This document shows, piece by piece, positions 59,889 to 64,000 of a DNA stretch of 64,000 nucleotides. Each line of letters begins with the position of its first letter. Within the stretch, counting starts at the first letter, position 1. A model generated the notes under the pieces. That model saw nothing but the letters and a program-made list of their open reading frames with translations, did no database searches and had not been told where the DNA came from. The translations under genes were made by a program, and so were the position numbers. Source of the stretch: Bugula neritina (lineage: Eukaryota > Bryozoa > Gymnolaemata > Cheilostomatida > Bugulidae); contig OZ037767.1 of the NCBI GenBank assembly GCA_964035545.1, positions 10,592,207 to 10,656,206 on the forward strand. The letters are read 5' to 3'.

Positions 59889-61701
59889 CTTTTCTTAAAA
59901 ATGACAAAGGTTATTATATATTAATTGCTCTTAAGTGCATAGCAATTTAAATTTTTACAGCTTTATGACTTTATTGTTTTTAGTAAAATCTAGGCCTCAA
60001 AAAGAGTTGCTGTCAGTATTTCTGAAATAAATCTAAATAAAAAAATGACTATCAATAATTAATAATCTAGTAGAAATAAAAGATAAGCAAAATATTAAAA
60101 AGCACAAGTTTAGGTATATCTAATTTCAATTGTAGACAATTGACTATAGCTATAATTAGAAGATTAGCTGATGGTTGAAAAATGAACACTATGAGTACTG
60201 CTAAACTAAGTCAGCATTATGATCATCTTAGCCTACAATCCACAGTTTTGGTTGAGTTTTACTAAAGTATGATTATAACTATATGTAAGTTATTAAAGGA
60301 TATTCAATAATCATAAAATAAAATGCAACAATAAATATACTCATAGCTATACTCATAGTCATGGTGATAGTGATACTCATCATGATAGTCATAATGACGG
60401 TTGGGCAAATTCCAATTTAAACTTAAATATATCCCTTTAATTTCAAGTTCATGATTTTCATAATCATAATGAAAATCTTGTAATAATCAGAATAATAATC
60501 ACAATGTATCAAACTATCAGCATCATCATGATAATGCGTTATTTTTAATTACTATTACTATTAACATTCATATTCATATTGTGTTTATTCTACTATATTT
60601 ATTTTTAGTTTTACTATTACTATTAGTATTAGTATTACTAATACTAATATGAATAATAGTAATAGTATTAGTATTGCCATTAGTATTACTATTACTACTA
60701 GTATTAATATAAGTTAAAGCATAAGCACAACTATAAGATTAAGTATGAGTATTTAATAATGGCTAATGAGTATGACTAGTGACAAGTGAGCAATCAGCAA
60801 TGATCACAAGGATAAATTAAAATAATATTAATTGTTATTGTAATAACTATAGGCTTACAACAATTATATTCATCCTCATACTGATACAGTCAATAATTAT
60901 GAATATGATTATCATTATGATTTATTATTACGATTATCATTATGCACTTACTCGTAGACTTATACTAGTTATACTATCAGTATCAGTATCACTATCACTA
61001 TAGTATAAGTATATCTTATAGTTATAGTTATTCAGATTATTGATTATCATAATCATAATGATAATGCTTATGTTACTAGTTATCAGCAAGATTTAATGTT
61101 GCATAAGTCTCTAATGACTTGTGCACGAAAGAACTAAATGGTGGCGTTCAAATCAGTCCAATATTGTTATTACAAAGGTAACAAGAGGAATTAGGATCAA
61201 CGTCCAGCTAACATATTTTATATTCATGTTGGTCTTGCATTCTGAAACCGCGTGCAGCTCACTTTTGGGTTTAGCCTTAGCGAATAGTCAATGTATCACC
61301 CTAACATATTACATAATGCTACAGTCGTAAGTTGTATGCGGTATCATTGTTGTTGAAAATTATGAACCAGAGCTAGAGGTTTTATTTGGTAATCGCTTGG
61401 GGCAGTACCGTGGTAATAATCACTGGGTGCATTGGTTAAGTGTCTCGAGTTTCGAGCTCGGGTTTGAAGTTCGGAAAACGATGTGCATACAAGCACTGCA
61501 ATCAGTCAGCCCCAACTTAGTGCTGCTTCTAGCGATGCTTGTTATGGCCTAGCAGTGTCATATATGCCCTTTAACCCATTGCTTTAAGTCGTTAAAATTC
61601 CTAAGACACTTGGTGTTCAAAAAGTTAAAACTTGAAGGAAGATATCACACTGCTTTTGTTCCCTGAAATATAACATGTAGTTAATGGCTTCATTTGAAGC
61701 A

Positions 61702-62043
61702 CTAAGCCTAGGGCCACACGGTGCGTATTTTCGCATGCGAAAATTGAAATCACAAGTAGCAAAGGTGTCCACTGTGCGCGTTGAGAAAACCTTCGCACTT
61801 GTCGCTCTGCATTTTCAACGCAAGTGCGAATCGTCTCTGTCGTCGTCACCTAATTGGCTGGTAGCTATTCAGCGAGCCCAATTTCTTTCTTTAGTGCTAT
61901 ATTCCAGTAAATTGCGTTTTATTGAAAGCGAGTGCGATTTAAAAATGAAAGCTTTATTTATCACGCATCACTGACGCTACAGTGGACACCGTGGTTTTAA
62001 TTTTCGCATGCGAAAATACGCACAGTGTGGCCCTAGGCTAAGC
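61702..62043. mobile_element. MITE with long terminal inverted repeats containing a palindrome
   Basis: The ends match as inverted repeats of about 70 bp: AGCCTAGGGCCACAC, then GTGCGTATTTTCGCATGCGA, then AAATT and GGTGTCCACTGT. Each arm contains the perfect 16-bp palindrome TTTTCGCATGCGAAAA. The interior has TTCGCACTTG ... CAAGTGCGAA. No transposase is encoded. Confidence 0.75.
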
Positions 62044-63547
62044 TGGACTTTATCCCATTTCATTGGCTTGATGCATCAATACGCTGATGCATGAGAAGAT
62101 AACTGTTTCCCAAGTGCAAAAAATCTTCAAAATGTTGCACATTGAAATTATGCTTCTTTCTTACTCATGATTTGGTGACGGTTAAAATTTTTTGTTGTTA
62201 TAGTACAATTCAATATTGTAGAGCTAATTAAGTCTGTACACCAGCAAATCTTGTGCTTGAATTTTCAAGTGCTTGTACTAATATGTCCTTAAACTGTTAT
62301 GTAAATGGGCTTACAAATAATTTATAAATAGTTATAAGTTGCTTTTATCGATCAACATATTTCATACTTGATGTAGAAATTGTCTTCTCACTTTAGGAAC
62401 AAGGAGCCTATCACTATAAATAGGGTTGCAGATGCTGTAGCTTTTAGCAATGATCTGCTAATATACTCTGTAAACATTTAAAGTGCTAATAATAAAGTAT
62501 TTCTCTGCAGACTGCATTTGACTGCTCCACAGTATTGGAGTTGTATTCCCAACTAGAAGGTTGCAGTGTAAACAGCAGTGAGCAAGATTCTAACAATTTT
62601 TGTACAGGTTTTCTTTGCAGGTCAGACTTTGGGCAACTATGTTTACCAAGTTTTCTATTTTAATGAAACATTGTATAGGATGTTGTTGAATAAAGCTGAA
62701 CATTTAGTCATATTTGTTAATGATTATTTAAAGATATCACTGAATCAGGCGAAACAATAGCTCTTTGAAACATCTTCAGTGATAATATCAACACATTGTT
62801 CACCAGTAAAAAATGTGCAAAAAACTATTTTGCAGCTGTTGAGGAAATAGATACTTGGCATAAATTTTAGAAAAGGTTTGAAAGCCTTGGGCGTCAAGCA
62901 TAAATTGCTTATATTTCACAGATTATTTTTAAAACATGTTTATAGTGACAAAATCAACAAACAGCTTTCAGTTCTGGGTAGGTGTACTATCCACACACTT
63001 ACCTACCTGTATGTGTTTAAACAATCAACAAGTACCGTCAGCAAGAAAGAGATTACGGCATTGAAATTCATTAAGATTTTCACCTCTGCCAGAAAAACTA
63101 CAGTGACAAACTTTTAAATTTGAGACAAATAATTTAATGTTAAAAGTCAATCTTTACCTATTTACTACTACGCAGAGAAATCTTTATCCTTTCCGGGTCA
63201 ATTTGTAGGAAGAGCATACCGATGGGGAGTTATGCTTTCAATCAGTAGCTAGAAAAAAAAGAGTTTTTCCGCTGGCAGACATTTTTAACTTATTCTATGG
63301 CAATGGACAAAAGCTATATCATGGAATTGTACCATTAGCTTATATACGATTGACTGATTTATTAATGCATATTATTAACCAGAGAAGATGTCGTATGGTT
63401 GATCATTGATGTCTAAATCTTTAAAATTATTGATTACTAAATGCAATGGAACACTTTTTAGGAACGTTGGACAAGGAAAACAGCTGTGGTTGTAAATATT
63501 ATGATTATACAGTGTAGCTGTTTTCACTTAATAGATGCTGAAAGTAA

Positions 63548-63550
<3 letters not shown>

Positions 63551-63616
<66 letters not shown>
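63551..63616. repeat. (TA)n microsatellite
   Basis: Uninterrupted TA repeat of about 65 bases. Confidence 0.95.
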
Positions 63617-63617
<1 letters not shown>

Positions 63618-63854
63618 CGTATTATAGTTATTATGTACAGCAATAAAAAATTGAAAACCTGTGTTAATGAGTAGCCAAGACGGAGGAGATAAACTAGTAT
63701 GTCCAACATCTCATAACATGACAGAAGCCAGTATATTGTTTATGTTTTTATCTAAACATTAAATAGCTAAATTTATAGAACTCGGGCAAGGGGCTTGTAC
63801 AATCTCACCTCACAATGTAACTGCTAACAACACTGGTTATTTTGTTCCACTTAG

Positions 63855-63927
63855 TGACAGAATATTCAGGATGTTCAGCCTTTTCCTCAGATCATGAGGA
63901 CGTGTCCATCCGCAGACCGTCAAGCTG
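63855..63927 (+). CDS. Possible exon of a gene continuing to the right
   Basis: A 73-nt segment is bounded by a good acceptor (TTTTGTTCCACTTAG) and a donor (CTG|GTAGGA), is GC-richer than its surroundings, and is open in one frame (TEYSGCSAFSSDHEDVSIRR...). The family is not recognised. It could be chance. Confidence 0.3.
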
Positions 63928-64000
63928 GTAGGAGGCAATAAATCACAATAATAATGGTAATAATGGGTAAAAGATTGCAAATCGAAATATACTGGTTGTC

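Larger units (their letters stand above)
59433..63854. other. Intergenic repeat-rich region at right side
   Basis: It contains (AT)n runs at 59852-59884 and 63551-63616, cryptically simple TAGTATTAG/ATCATAATG-type sequence at about 60320-61080, part of an inverted-repeat element near 61430-61520, and a MITE at 61702-62043. Open frames at 62578-62760 and 62878-63117 (plus strand) are isolated and unrecognised, so no gene is called. Confidence 0.45.

Noticed and set aside
61684-61974. 96-codon open frame
   Set aside because: Lies entirely inside the inverted-repeat MITE.

Overview
The window is nuclear DNA from an animal. Genes are split into short exons with GT-AG (occasionally GC-AG) introns, the sequence is strongly AT-rich, and it is full of tRNA-derived SINEs, MITE-like elements, LTR remnants and AT/GT microsatellites. 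The gene content (an ER ADP-dependent glucokinase, hedgehog acyltransferase, the spliceosomal factor CWF19L2 and a rhodopsin-family receptor) is metazoan. The SINE-rich invertebrate character and an F-type-lectin-like gene make a lophotrochozoan or similar marine invertebrate plausible, but the species cannot be named from this sequence.

Layout. 0.9-19 kb is a fast-evolving, probably defence- or secretion-related region. It holds five copies of a gene for a ~67-residue secreted peptide with six cysteines, two intact (about 1.0-2.0 and 17.2-19.0 kb) and three decayed (about 3.1-4.2, 6.2 and 14.1-14.5 kb). Between them lies a three-exon gene for a secreted PAN-like plus F-type-lectin-like protein (9.55-11.1 kb). 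15.5-18.6 kb has LTR fragments and SINEs. 20.8-23.5 kb contains a Gypsy-type integrase tail and a class-I O-methyltransferase gene that looks damaged. 27.3-31.25 kb is a five-exon GPCR on the minus strand, with a perfect 105-bp palindrome just past its stop codon. 32-34.1 kb may carry a few exons of an unidentified gene.

35.9-44.4 kb is a complete 18-exon CWF19L2 gene (minus, 880 aa) with an unusual tandem RS-repeat exon. 47.2-53.7 kb is an eight-exon ADPGK gene (plus, 471 aa), transcribed divergently from CWF19L2 across ~2.7 kb of cryptically simple sequence. 55.4-59.4 kb is a nine-exon HHAT gene (minus, 496 aa), convergent with ADPGK. 59.4-64 kb is mostly repeats, with one MITE and a possible exon at the right edge.

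The housekeeping genes are unrelated in function and do not form an operon. All exon junctions quoted were read by hand and are phase-consistent unless stated. The most unusual signals are the new six-cysteine peptide family, tandem duplication of a functional 5' splice site in ADPGK with similar donor-like arrays in HHAT and CWF19L2 introns, and the 105-bp perfect palindrome.
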